DNA of 64,000 nt from Thamnaconus septentrionalis (Eukaryota > Chordata > Actinopteri > Tetraodontiformes > Monacanthidae): positions 20,326,001 through 20,390,000 of the forward strand of contig CM020509.1 of the NCBI GenBank assembly GCA_009823395.1, read 5' to 3'. How positions within the stretch are numbered: position 1 is the first letter of the stretch; each line of letters begins with the position of its first letter. Of this stretch, positions 38,046 to 47,669 are shown piece by piece. Made by a program: the position numbers and the translations under genes. The notes beneath the pieces are model-generated. The model was given only the letters and a program-made list of their open reading frames with translations, made no database searches and was not told the DNA's origin.

Positions 38046-39886
38046 TTTATTCATATTCTCTTTACAGTGTCAGAGACAAAACAAGGAGACGGCATCGTAA
38101 TAATAATAAAAAGAAAAATACATCTCTCACAGGGAAAGGACAGGGCTGGGCGGCACATTGGTACAAAAATAAAAATTTAAACAAAAAGCTACATTCAAAT
38201 GACGTCAACAGCAAACGCACAACATGTACCTACTACACAACACAACACAACACTTTTGTTGAAGCACAAGACTCACAGCGACGGACGTTCAGACACACAC
38301 AAGCCATTTTCATTAAATAATAATAACTTTTTTTTTTTTTTTTAGTTCAGTTCAGCCTTGATTGTCCAGAATCAAAAGAGCCGCCAAGGCCATTTCTCAT
38401 TGGTCGAGGCTAATTTCAGGCGGCAGGCCGTCGTGCATCGCTGCAGCTGCAGATGGCAAACGGGAAGTAAAGAGTCCAATCTTTGAGGATTCAAGGAAGA
38501 AAAGTAGTGAGTGTTCACATCCATCCAACAGATTAAATCGCTGTCACAGGTTCACAAACTGCTCATTTTGTTTCACGGGCCTCAGAAACACGTCACACAA
38601 ACAACAATTCTACTATTTTTGGCACAATGATTCTTGGTAAGTGTGTGTTTGCTGTTGAAATAAAAACGTTTTGCTTCCATAATTCCAGCTTGCGGCTCTC
38701 TGTCTGAAATTAAAAAAAAAACAAAAACAAAAACAGAAGAAAGACTAACTCTTGAGTCAGTGATGTTAAAAACATGTTGTAATGGATGATTCTAATCAGT
38801 TTCAGCGGAGATTAAAAAAGTATTTCAAATCTGATTTTTTATTTTTTTTTGCCAAAAATCTGAGTTTTAAAACCTTCGCTGTCACATCGCTGAAGTTTTC
38901 AGAGTTGTTTGACTGGCACCTTCTTCCTGAGTACACTCACACACTGCCCCCTGGTGTTTGTTTGCTCAGGTTATTAAAAGGGAACACCCCCCAGGAGTAC
39001 TCAGGAGCAGGTAAAGATCTTAGAGAAGCTCCTTAATTAACAGCTTAAGTGGAGAAATTATCGAAACGCGTCTTCGGAAGTCGAGTGATAAGTCAAAATC
39101 GTGGGATCTGTCGGAGTCCTTTGGGTTATAAAAACATTTCCTGCAACATCGCAGTAAACACTTTCAACTGCTCCGTTGTTTTCTTGCAGTTTTGAGATGA
39201 AACTTTACACACTGTCATTCAAACGTCCCGCTGGGACATTTCCGAAACGCTGCGTGGACGATTCACGACGTTGAGAATTCACAGAAATAAACCGTCGACA
39301 CAACAAAAACACTGAAACGCATCCGATTCACCAACAACGTCTTTTTTCTTTTTGTTGTTGTTCATAACTGTCACGTCTCTTTGCCCCCCCCTCCCCAAAC
39401 TCCCAACCCCCCAGCGAGGATCCAGCCCTCGCGGGTGTCGACAAAAAGCAACAAACCCAAAACGCTGCCAAGCTTTGTTGACCCTCCAACAATCCTGATC
39501 ATCCAGACTGGTGAACGGGAAAAGTTTGTTTGTTCGATTGTTTGTCTGGACTTTTGCATCATTCCATCATTCTTTCCCACCTGCAAGCCTGTTGGTGGTG
39601 GCGTAAACACACACCAAGCTGGACGGTTTTGACGGTCGGATCGCTTCCAAACCCCCCGCTCCTTTTTTTCTACTTTCCCATAAGTCGTTGGAAGTTCTCC
39701 GAAACCCTGGAACAAGATAATGAGTCGCTGAGACGAGAAGATGAACTGGTGCTGAACTTAGTTTGACTTGAACAGTCAAACAGAGAAGGTGGTGCAGGAG
39801 GAGGAGGGATGACGTGCCGACCGTCAGCTGCTTTCATCTCCATGAAAAAAAAAAAAAAAAAAAATATTTTTTTTTTTCTTCCTCCT
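38046..39886 (-). other. fat2: fat2 3' UTR region with candidate polyadenylation signal
   Basis: After the fat2 stop (39887) the minus strand continues about 1.8 kb without coding potential to an AATAAA hexamer at 38051-38046. Another candidate hexamer lies near 38835-38842 in a T-rich run. A long A/T homopolymer block (39845-39879) lies immediately 3' of the stop. The extent is inferred from the hexamer only. Confidence 0.4.
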
Positions 39887-40416
39887 CTAAAACATGACCT
39901 CCTCACAGCTCCCGTAGTCGCTCTCCATGATGCTGGAGCCGTCGAAGCTGCGGTGGTGGGTCCCCACCAGGGGGCGTGCCTGAGGCTGTGCGCAGTTGCT
40001 TGACGGCAGCGGCGGCGCCGGTGGCAGCGGTGGCGACCCTGCCCGCTCGGCATAGGATGGCGTGGCCACGCTGAGGCGCACGCTGAGCCTCTTGTAGTTG
40101 CCGGCCGACACGTTGTCCAGGCTGCGGGTCGGCGCCGGCGCCGGGTAGTAGCTGATGGCGGTGAACTCGGCCGGGCACTGTGAGCGCGGCAGCGGCAGCC
40201 CGTCGGCGCCCAGGAAGTGGTCCAGGTTCTGGCTGCTGTAGCAGGGCGGCAGCGGCGCCCGCCGGTCGCAGCGCTCCAGCGGGAAGGGGAAGCCGCCGAA
40301 GCGGGAGTTGCGGCGAGAGTCAATAGTGGAGGTGGAGCAGGCGTCGTCCCCAATGTCAAACTGGGGGAAGTCCTGCGGCGCCGGACGGCCGTAGTAGTCC
40401 GGGTCGGCCGGGTACA
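39887..40416 (-). CDS. fat2: FAT-family protocadherin, last coding exon (cytoplasmic tail end)
   Basis: This exon encodes the last 176 residues of the intracellular tail. It opens after CTCTCCACAG and its two leading bases complete a valine codon with the preceding exon (YE-V-YPADPDYYGRP). The tail is rich in Pro, Ser and Tyr, with DDACSTSTIDSRRNSRFGG, YSSQNLDHFLGADGLPLP, a PPLPPAPPLP proline stretch and the terminus ESDYGSCEEVMF. In FAT cadherins this region links cell contacts to actin regulators (Ena/VASP, WAVE) and polarity proteins. The ending lacks the HTEV-type PDZ ligand known for FAT1 and FAT3, which supports FAT2. The full tail of about 320 residues is also nearer FAT2 than the longer FAT3 tail. 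I am sure of the FAT family and fairly sure of the paralog. Confidence 0.85.
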
Positions 40417-40546
40417 CTGTGGAGAGAGAGAGAGAGCACAGGGAGGAGGGGCTGAGTCAGGTGACCACTGCTGAGTCATGTGACCACTGAGTCAGGTGGC
40501 TCAGAGCTTGGATCTGAGGAGGCTAATTATTTAGCTAATTAACTAA

Positions 40547-41100
40547 GGGCGTGTTTTCATTGCCTCGCCTCGCCACGGTACGGTGTTCGGGTGTTTGCAC
40601 TGGCCGCTACGCGGCTGCAGGGGGTGCTGTTTTGGTACCCCTATCGTTGAGGGGCCGAGTGAGACGAAGCGAGTTCAGTGGTGACGTAGCGACGAGCGGG
40701 GCACTGATTGGCTCAGATTTTCCTGACGAAAGGTGAGCGCGACGAAAGCAGCGCGAAAACCCAACCGCCATTTCTTTTTCGCAACGGTTCCAGTAGGTGG
40801 CGTGCGTTTTTAGTTGTGGAGATGGCTGAGCGATTTCTGCCGTGGACAAACTCCGAGGTCCACACTTTTTTGTCAGCAGTGGCGGAAGACAGAATTCAGC
40901 GGGAACTGGACGGGGCAGTCCGGAATGTTAAGGTTTAGACAGAAATGACGCTGACGAAAACATTGTCCCGCTTTACCGCGCTGACTCCGCCCACGGCCTC
41001 GTGATCACCGAGCCAATGACAACACAATCGTACCGAGGCGCGGCGTACCGTGTGCCAGTGCTGCAAACGGCAGCGAAAGCTCTCGACTCGTCCGCAGAAA
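40547..41100 (+). mobile_element. DNA-transposon relic with Myb/SANT-like DNA-binding fragment
   Basis: An ORF at 40822-40938 reads MAERFLPWTNSEVHTFLSAV and continues through DRIQRELDGAVRNVKV. This pattern (W-S/T-x-x-E-V...L...I-Q-x-x-L-D-G...R-N) matches the Myb/SANT-like DNA-binding protein that accompanies Harbinger-type transposons in fish. The flanks carry an inverted similarity around CACGGTACG (40577 on plus, complement near 41046), suggesting terminal repeats. There is no transposase. The boundaries are approximate. Confidence 0.5.
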
Positions 41101-41596
41101 CGCAACTGACTCACGCTGATCAAGTGAATCAGCCACATAGGGACGATTCAGTCCCTGACTGGCCTGACCGAGGATTCACAATGCAGCAGATCAGCCGTCA
41201 TCCCCGCTCCTGCTGAGAGACTTCCCAAAGCCATGGCTGCGGTCCGGCGACGGGCAAGCGAGGCAAACGCGACCTTGCCGGCGACCTTGCAATGAGTCAC
41301 ACCAAAAAACATGAGCGTTCGCTGCAGTCCAAGACAACGAGTTCAGCTCGCCGGCTGGCAGTGGTAAACACAGCGCAGGAGATCCGTAATGTCTGACTTC
41401 AATTTTCGGTGACTCACTGATAAAGAGGGGTCAAGTAGCACGAAGGGCAGTCCATTTTTTTCGATTAGCGCTGCGTTAAGTAAGTAATCATCGTCATTAT
41501 CATCGTCATTATCATCGTCATTATCATCATCATCATCATCACCATCATTCTTATTGTTAAAAGTGTGAATATTTAGATTTATCACAATTTCTCAAG

Positions 41597-41967
41597 GGCG
41601 ACACGGTGGCGCAGTGGTTAGCGCTGCCGCCTCACAGCAAGAAGGTTGTGGGTTCGATTCCGGGCCTGGGACCTTTCTGTGTGGAGTTTGCATGTTCTCC
41701 CCGTGTCTGCGTGGGTTCTCTCCGGGTTCTCCGGCTTCCTCCCAAACTCCAAAAACATGCATGTGAGGTCAATTGAATATTCTAAATTGTCCATAGGTGT
41801 GCGTGTGAGTGTGAATGGTTGTTTGTTTCTATGTGGCCCTGCGATGAACTGGCGACTTGTCCAGGGTGTCACCCTGCCTTCGCCCTAAGACAGCTGGGAT
41901 AGGTACCAGCAGACCCCCGTCACCCTGAATTGGAATAAGCGGGCATAGAAGATGAATGAATGAATTA
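41597..41967 (+). mobile_element. tRNA-derived SINE, full-length, with 13-bp target-site duplication
   Basis: The element starts GGCGACACGGTGGCGCAGTG. It has an A-box-like TGGCGCAGTGGTTAG, a perfect B box GGTTCGATTCC near 41653, a long unrelated body, and ends in GAATGAATGAATT. It is flanked by identical ACAATTTCTCAAG at 41584-41596 and 41968-41980, a clear target-site duplication, so insertion is relatively recent. RNA polymerase III head and LINE-mediated retrotransposition are implied by the structure. It is not a functional tRNA gene. A 3' fragment of the same family lies at 51024-51126. Confidence 0.93.
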
Positions 41968-42039
41968 ACAATTTCTCAAGAATTTATATATTTTCTCTTT
42001 TTATAATTCTATGTTTCTCTCTGTTTGTCTTATAAATTT

Positions 42040-43250
42040 TGCCGCCTAACACATATTGGTGGAACGGCACTATTTGTTGTACTCCCGTGGCTTCTTGTTT
42101 ACAGGCAAAAATCCAAACTGATCGAGAAAAAATGAGATGCAGAAGAATGGCGGCAGTGCAAGCTGGCTACCGGTCCGCTGCTCGGTGTGCGAATGCTAAC
42201 GCGAACGCGTGTTCGGATTGTTGTGATAACGACCAGAATAAGGTATTGATCTACTCTAGGGGCAGTCTTCTAGCCCTGAGGAAGATCAAAACGGACTTTC
42301 GCCACTCAATACCTCAAGAGTTGAGGAGGAGGTACCGGGGAAGCCGTGCCGGGGTGAAGCGCAGGGCTAAGGCCATGCCAAGAAAACAACAGCCAAGATA
42401 GATACAAGCCACCGGTTCCCTCAGTGCTGATGGGGAATGTAAATGCTTTGCCCAACAAGATGGACGAGTTGGCAGCACTGATTAAAAACCAAGAGATTTA
42501 CCGGGAGAGCTGCTTGATGTTCCTCACGGAGACTTGGCTAACTTCACACGTACCTGACGTTAACATAGAGCTACCCGGTTTCACTCCGGTGAGGGCGGAT
42601 CGAGACACCAAAGCCAGCGGGAAGAGCAAAGGTGGGGGGGGGGCTTGTGTTGTACGTGAACAACAGATGGAGCAACCCTGGACATTGCAGTATTAAATCT
42701 GTCATGTGCTGCCGTGACTGTGAGCTGCTAGCCGTTAGTCTAAGACCATACTATTTACCGAGGGATTTCACAGAGGTCATAACGATCAGTGTTTACCTCC
42801 GAGGGCTAACGTCAAGCCGGCGCTTGACGCAGTAGCAGGGCTACAGACGCAACAACCAGAAGCTCTGGTCATCGCCTCGTGGGACTTCAATCACGTCAAC
42901 CTGGACTCCACCATGCCGGCCATGCATCAGTACGTGGACTGTCCAACCCGGAACAACAGGACCACTGACCTGCTGTACGCCAACGTGAGGGATGCGTACT
43001 CGACCACGCCCCTCCCGCCCCTGAGGAAGTCTGACCACAACCTCGTCTATCTGCAGCTCAGGTACACACCACTGTACCTGGTGTGTACCTTCAACGTGCC
43101 ACCATCGTTGAAGATGAGGGCTTTCGTCGGCTAGTAATCCACTTGGAGCCACGGTTTGTACTACCGAGCCATCAAGATACGACGCGATGGCCGCACTCAC
43201 AGAGCGATGGAAACAAGGACATAAGCTTCACTACTGATTTGTCATGTGGT
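42040..43250 (+). mobile_element. LINE relic, AP-endonuclease domain fragment
   Basis: Broken frames on the plus strand give the apurinic endonuclease of a Jockey/CR1/L2-type LINE. Blocks in order: LRRRYRGSRAGVKRRAKAMP just upstream; NVNALPNKMDELAALIKNQ near 42440; FLTETWLTSHVPD with the catalytic glutamate near 42520; a GGGLVLYVNNRWSNPG-type block near 42630; ASWDFNHVNLDST (normally GDFN) near 42870; and LPPLRKSDHNLVYL with the catalytic SDH near 43024. Frameshifts separate the blocks, and nothing of the reverse transcriptase follows, so it is a dead 3'-deleted copy. It lies within a fat2 intron, antisense to the gene. Confidence 0.87.
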
Positions 43251-45734
43251 GTTAGCCATGTAAGCTTGCTAAGACTGACAGCGTAGCGGCTGGATAAGGA
43301 CTTCAAAAATACTTTGTTTCATTTTGTGTTTAGCTAGACATGTCTGAAGTGATTCAAGGGTCAGTTGTGCATTTATACTGTATTTTTGTATTGATTAAAA
43401 TACATCTGCAGTACTTCTTAGTGCACTGCTTGAATCCTTATGCAGCAGAGTTTGTGGACTCCTAGAGGCCTTTATTTTTAAATTTTATATCAGCCATTTG
43501 CATCCAGTGCTCATTCTTATGCACACGCCATTTTTTGTTTGAAAAAATAAATAAACAAATAAACATGTGCATTTCTGGAAACGGGAACTGTTCTTGGTTT
43601 TCGTTTTGTTAATAGTAGAGATCTCTTGACATTTTGGTTAGGACAAATCTACAGGAAAAATGTATTAAATCCAGTTTTTCCTACTTCCAGGCGTGCACAA
43701 ACTACAGGTGAATCTAAATTTAATAAACATGAATATGTTATCGGTTATTGGTATCGGCTTGAAAAAACACATATCGTGCATCCCTAATTTAAAAGATTTC
43801 GCACATAGTTCTGATTCCAAAAAATGCAACAAAAAAAAAACCCTCCTCAAAACAACTGAGACATTTTCTAACGCAATATTCTTCAAAAATGTGCATTCAA
43901 AGACATGCACGTTTGCAGAAACAAACGTCCAAACAACGTCCAAAGCCTCGAGGAGTCCTCTTCTTCAAAAACCGCAGAACCGAACTGGACTTGAGATCCC
44001 TTCCAGCCTGAACTAAAAACCAGAGCTGCAACCTTCCTCCCCTCCAGTGAGAACCAACGTCGAAGCAATCAAGCAGTTAGTTTGCCACAGGCGGGCTTCT
44101 CTTCTTCTCTTCTTCAATTAGCGGGCGAAACGGTGCGTAAAAAAAGAGAAAACAAAAGTCAGTGTGAAGGTGAAGATCAGAGTGCAGAGACGCCGGGAGC
44201 AGCAGCAGCAGCAGAAGCAGTAGTTACTCTGGTTCTGGTTGTGGTTCTGGTTGACTGCTGAACTTCAACCAGCACGAAACCTGTCAGCACTTCCTGTGAC
44301 ACCGAGTTCCCCTGGAGGAACCTGATCCTTCCTCCAAGAAAATGCAATTAGTAAATGAAATTTTGATGAATCCGAGCATAGAGAAGTCGCTGTGGGCGGA
44401 GTCGAGGAGGAAAAAAAAACACCTCCAGACGTCTCCTCGGCTGTTCTTCCGTGCCTTTTCAAATTGTAGACGTAATTTATTGGAGCTTTACTGTTTCAAT
44501 TTTACAGGAAGTGACTTTCAAAAGTCGTCGGCGAAGGGTGTCTCTCAGCCTGGTGATGTTTTCAACACCAGGACAACAGTCCGTCACCTGATCCTGAGTC
44601 TTTTACCAAGTACAGTAAGTGTTTTGACCCGGATGTTGCGGCTGCTCCGCCTTTGGCAGGTCCGCGGGCATAAGTCATGGTAGGTCGGTTTTTCTTTTGG
44701 AAGAAGCCTGAAAGAGGCGGCGAGCGGAAGGGACGGAGGGAGGAACAAAGGAGGCAGAGAGAGAAAGAAATGAGGCGAAGAGAAGGAGGAGGATGAGTGT
44801 GGAGGTGGAGGAGGAGGAGGAGGAGGAGGAGGCAGAGGAGGAGTGAGCGGGACTTCTTGTTTAATGTGGGCGTGAAAGTGACGAGAAGGCCACCTGGCAG
44901 CTGCGCTAGTTAGCATCCGGTCGAGACGTTGTGAGAAGTGAACGGTGCTCGTGTGATGTCACAGAGGGCACCGTTCACGCTCCCAGAGTTAATCACAACG
45001 CCCACAGCTGGGTGTTGGCTCTGCCCTTTCCCAAACCCCCTGTTCCTTCCTCGAGCTATCGGTTTTAGCAAGAGGGCTAATTAAAAGCTCCAGTTTAGTT
45101 TAAAAGCCACCCGTAGCCTTGATGAACTAATGAGCTGATGAGCTAACAAGCTAAATGACAGGAGGCGGAGCCAACCGGACCTCAAAACTGTTTTCACACA
45201 TTAGCTGATGAGCAGAGAACACGGGCCAAGGTCAAAGAAGGTCGGCAAAAGCGATGCCTGGGGAGAGAGGGAAGAGGAAGTGAAGGTGGGAAAAGGAGGG
45301 ATGAAGGCAGCTACCGGCGGCGGGGTTGGACGTCAGGGGGGCTTTGCTTTTTCCTCCGCCTTTCATCTGCAGCAATCAGTGCGGCCGCATTGACGCAGTG
45401 CTCTGCGGGCGATCCGCCATTTCCCATGATGCTCTGCTCCGCATGACAATTAGCGTACCATGACCTTGACTCCGCCCCGATCTTTAGCGCGTTGTCGCGG
45501 GCGCCCCGGAGCGCCGGGACACTCCGGTTTTAGTCGCCACTGACCTTTTTCGGTTAGTTTGGGATTTTGAAAAGAACATAAATTTCTTTTTTTTCTCCTT
45601 TTTTAAACAAGGAGGAGATTATTTTCTTAAACCCGCTAATCTGTGACGCAGCAGGTTTCCGCTGTTGGTATTTGGTTCTCAAAAAAGTGACTTTACAAAG
45701 TTGCAACAATTAAACTTAGTTGATTTGATGAAAG

Positions 45735-46056
45735 CAATAAAATATCGCGATAAATACTGCGACAAATATCAGGATAAATGTTGTGATCGATATTGTGATA
45801 AATATTGCACTAAACATCACGATAAATGTCGCGATAAATATTGTGATAAATATTGCACTAAACATCACGATAAATGTCGTGATAAATATCACGATAAATG
45901 TCTCGATAAATATCACGATAAATGTCGCGATAAATGTCACGATAAATGTCGCGATAAATATCACGATAAATATTGCACTAAACATCACGATAAATATCAT
46001 GATAAATGTCGCGATAAATATCACGATAAATATTGCAATAAATCTCACAAAGAAAG
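45735..46056. repeat. 12-bp minisatellite (GATAAATRTCRC)n
   Basis: About 26 tandem units of 12 bp, mainly GATAAATGTCGC, GATAAATATCAC, GATAAATATTGT and CACTAAACATCA variants. Because 12 is divisible by 3, several frames stay open on both strands (Asp/Lys/Tyr/Cys-rich or Ile-rich); these are not genes. It lies within 90 bp of the fat2 splice donor at 46141. Confidence 0.95.
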
Positions 46057-46140
46057 CGTTTTGCACCATTAAATCTGACATAACGAGCTCGCTGTTTTAC
46101 CGGAAGGCAGAAGCAGAAAAGAAACAATCCAACAATTCAC

Positions 46141-46421
46141 CTTCGTAGTCCATGTCCCAGCGGTTCTTCCTGATGGAGTCGTTGTCCGAGCAGGACGGCG
46201 GCCTGGCGGGAAGGTTGGGCGCCACGCTGCACACCCGCTGGGCCCTTGGGGAGGAGGCCCCTCCCCCGACGGACAGACCCACCTGGCTGCGTGGGCGGAG
46301 CGACCTGAAGGGGGTGTGGTCGAGGTCATTGATAGGCGCCAACATAGAAGTCATCTCCACGTGGTTGCCCTGATGGTGGGCGTCAGCCTTCAGCCCATTG
46401 GTCAGACCCACTGGGATGTAG
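46141..46421 (-). CDS. fat2: FAT-family protocadherin, penultimate coding exon (cytoplasmic tail)
   Basis: The exon encodes 93 residues of the intracellular tail between acceptor CTCACCTGCAG and donor CGAAG/GTGAATT. It reads YIPVGLTNGLKADAHHQ, then a segment containing RVCSVAPNLPARPP, and ends DNDSIRKNRWDMDYE. The CSVAPNLP...D-S-D-S-I-x-K-x-x-W-D-x-D-Y pattern is a conserved stretch of FAT1-3 cytoplasmic tails and is the firmest single proof of family. The first base completes a glycine codon with the transmembrane exon. A 12-bp minisatellite sits just inside the downstream intron. Confidence 0.93.
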
Positions 46422-46810
46422 CTGCAGGTGAGAGAGCAGAGAAGATTTTACTTTTATACTCTTTAATATCAACTTTTATCGACACATTGTACGTATTTTT
46501 TGCAATCCGCTGTGAGTGGAGAACTTTTTCTTTTGACAAAGTAAGAGCAAGTGTACCACCTAGGAATTTGTGAGTATTGAGCCAATTAAAACAACAAAAA
46601 GAACAAGATTACCACTAGAGATACTGACAGTTCAAAAAACAAAAAAGTACATCTATGATTGCTTTTCCTCCGAATAAAAATTGATTTCATAATTCTATTT
46701 TTCTCATATCAATGCCTCTATTTATCCCAATATCAGCAAAAAACAAACAAAAGGGAAGAACAAGGAAAAGAGAAAAACAAAACAAAGCAAAATGACATTT
46801 ATAAAAAATG

Positions 46811-46849
<39 letters not shown>

Positions 46850-47310
46850 CTCTCCTCCCCAACCCTCCCCTCTCTTTCTTACCGCTGAAGTCTCCAGAAG
46901 ACCAGAAATTCGAAAGCGATTGGGCAAACGTTCGCCGTAGGAGCTCAAACTTCAAGAGACTCAACTGAAAAACCAAGCTGGAAAATAGGGACGCAACGAC
47001 ACGGATACCAGTATCGTAACAATACATGCCGATACCATGGACCCCCATACCAGTTGTGTGTGTATGTATACGACAGTGTCGTTGAATTTGTGTTTGTACA
47101 GCAGCGAAACTTGCCGTAGAAAAACGTGCCGTGGAATGCTGTTCAAATAACAGAAAAAAAATCAATCTCTGATCACACGAGTAATCATGTGATCAGGATC
47201 ACATGATTACTCAGGCAGTATAGCCGTGAGCAGCTCTCAGGCGCTTCAGCAAACTGGAGAAAAAAAGCCTTCTGGTCAATCAGATTCCTTCATTTCAAAG
47301 TCTTCCTCAC
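46422..47310 (-). other. fat2: fat2 intron, with (TC)n
   Basis: Contains a (TC)n run at 46812-46845 and AT-rich sequence. A GATACCAGTATCG-type patch near 47005-47045 is like the motifs near 16035. No exon is visible. Confidence 0.6.
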
Positions 47311-47471
47311 CCGTTGGAGTCCTGCACGCAGACCGCCGTCGTCTTCTTCTTCTGCTGCTGCTGCTGCACGTAACGCTTCCTGACGCAGACAAACACGGCC
47401 ACCAGGAGGAGCAGTCCCAGCACGCTGGCGCCGATCTCCGCCATTTCCACGTAGCCAATCACCGGGGACAC
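47311..47471 (-). CDS. fat2: FAT-family protocadherin, transmembrane exon
   Basis: The exon reads VSPVIGYVEMAEIGASVLGL and on through LLLVAVFVCVRKRYV. This gives one hydrophobic helix of about 20-23 residues followed by a basic stop-transfer segment, then QQQQQKKKTTAVCVQDSNG. The acceptor is TCCACCAG and the donor AACGG/GTGAGG. It begins in phase 0 and leaves two bases, agreeing with both neighbours. It anchors the giant cadherin in the plasma membrane, extracellular side toward the EGF modules. The glutamine run is coded by a (CAG)5 stretch and may vary in length. Confidence 0.93.
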
Positions 47472-47569
47472 CTGGTGGACAGGTAGTGTCGGGGTGGGGC
47501 AGGGGAGCCGCGTTATTTAGGCTTCGTTCTTGCAGCAAAAACTACCTCGAGGTCACGGAGGTCACTGAC
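47472..47569 (-). other. fat2: Short fat2 intron
   Basis: A 98-bp intron with minus-strand donor CTCAG/GTCAGTGAC and acceptor CACCAG; nothing else is visible. Confidence 0.85.
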
Positions 47570-47669
47570 CTGAGGCAGCGGGTCGCAGTGGATGGAGCCG
47601 CCGCTCACTTTGCAGTCGAAGCCTCCTGGACAGGGATTGGCTGAGCACAACTCCAGCTGGTTGTGGCAG
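47570..47669 (-). CDS. fat2: FAT-family protocadherin, juxtamembrane cysteine-rich exon
   Basis: The 100-bp exon (acceptor CCAATGCAG, donor CTCAG/GTCAGTG) encodes the sixth cysteine of the second EGF module, then NQLELCSANPCPGGFDCKVS and GGSIHCDPLPQ. This is a short cysteine-containing linker before the membrane. Its first base completes a serine codon with the preceding EGF exon, and it ends in phase 0. Confidence 0.9.

Larger units (their letters stand above)
40417..46140 (-). other. fat2: fat2 intron between the last two coding exons
   Basis: This 5.7 kb intron holds the SANT-fragment element, a (CATTAT/ATC)n tract at 41488-41545, a complete SINE, a LINE endonuclease fragment, purine-rich sequence at 44700-44845 and a 12-bp minisatellite. 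These are listed separately. Codon phase across it is consistent (1 base + 2 bases), so no extra exon is required. The parts at 41100-41485, 43250-44690 and 44850-45730 show nothing recognisable apart from the palindrome near 44938-44978. Confidence 0.7.

Noticed and set aside
39670..40479. 269-codon minus-strand ORF overlapping the last fat2 exon
   Set aside because: Out-of-frame shadow of the GC-rich fat2 tail exon; the true frame is fixed by splice phase and FAT similarity.
41597..41670. A tRNA gene on the plus strand
   Set aside because: Only the tRNA-like head of a SINE with target-site duplication.
45735..46056. CRISPR-like array
   Set aside because: Contiguous 12-bp tandem repeat without unique spacers, in a vertebrate intron.
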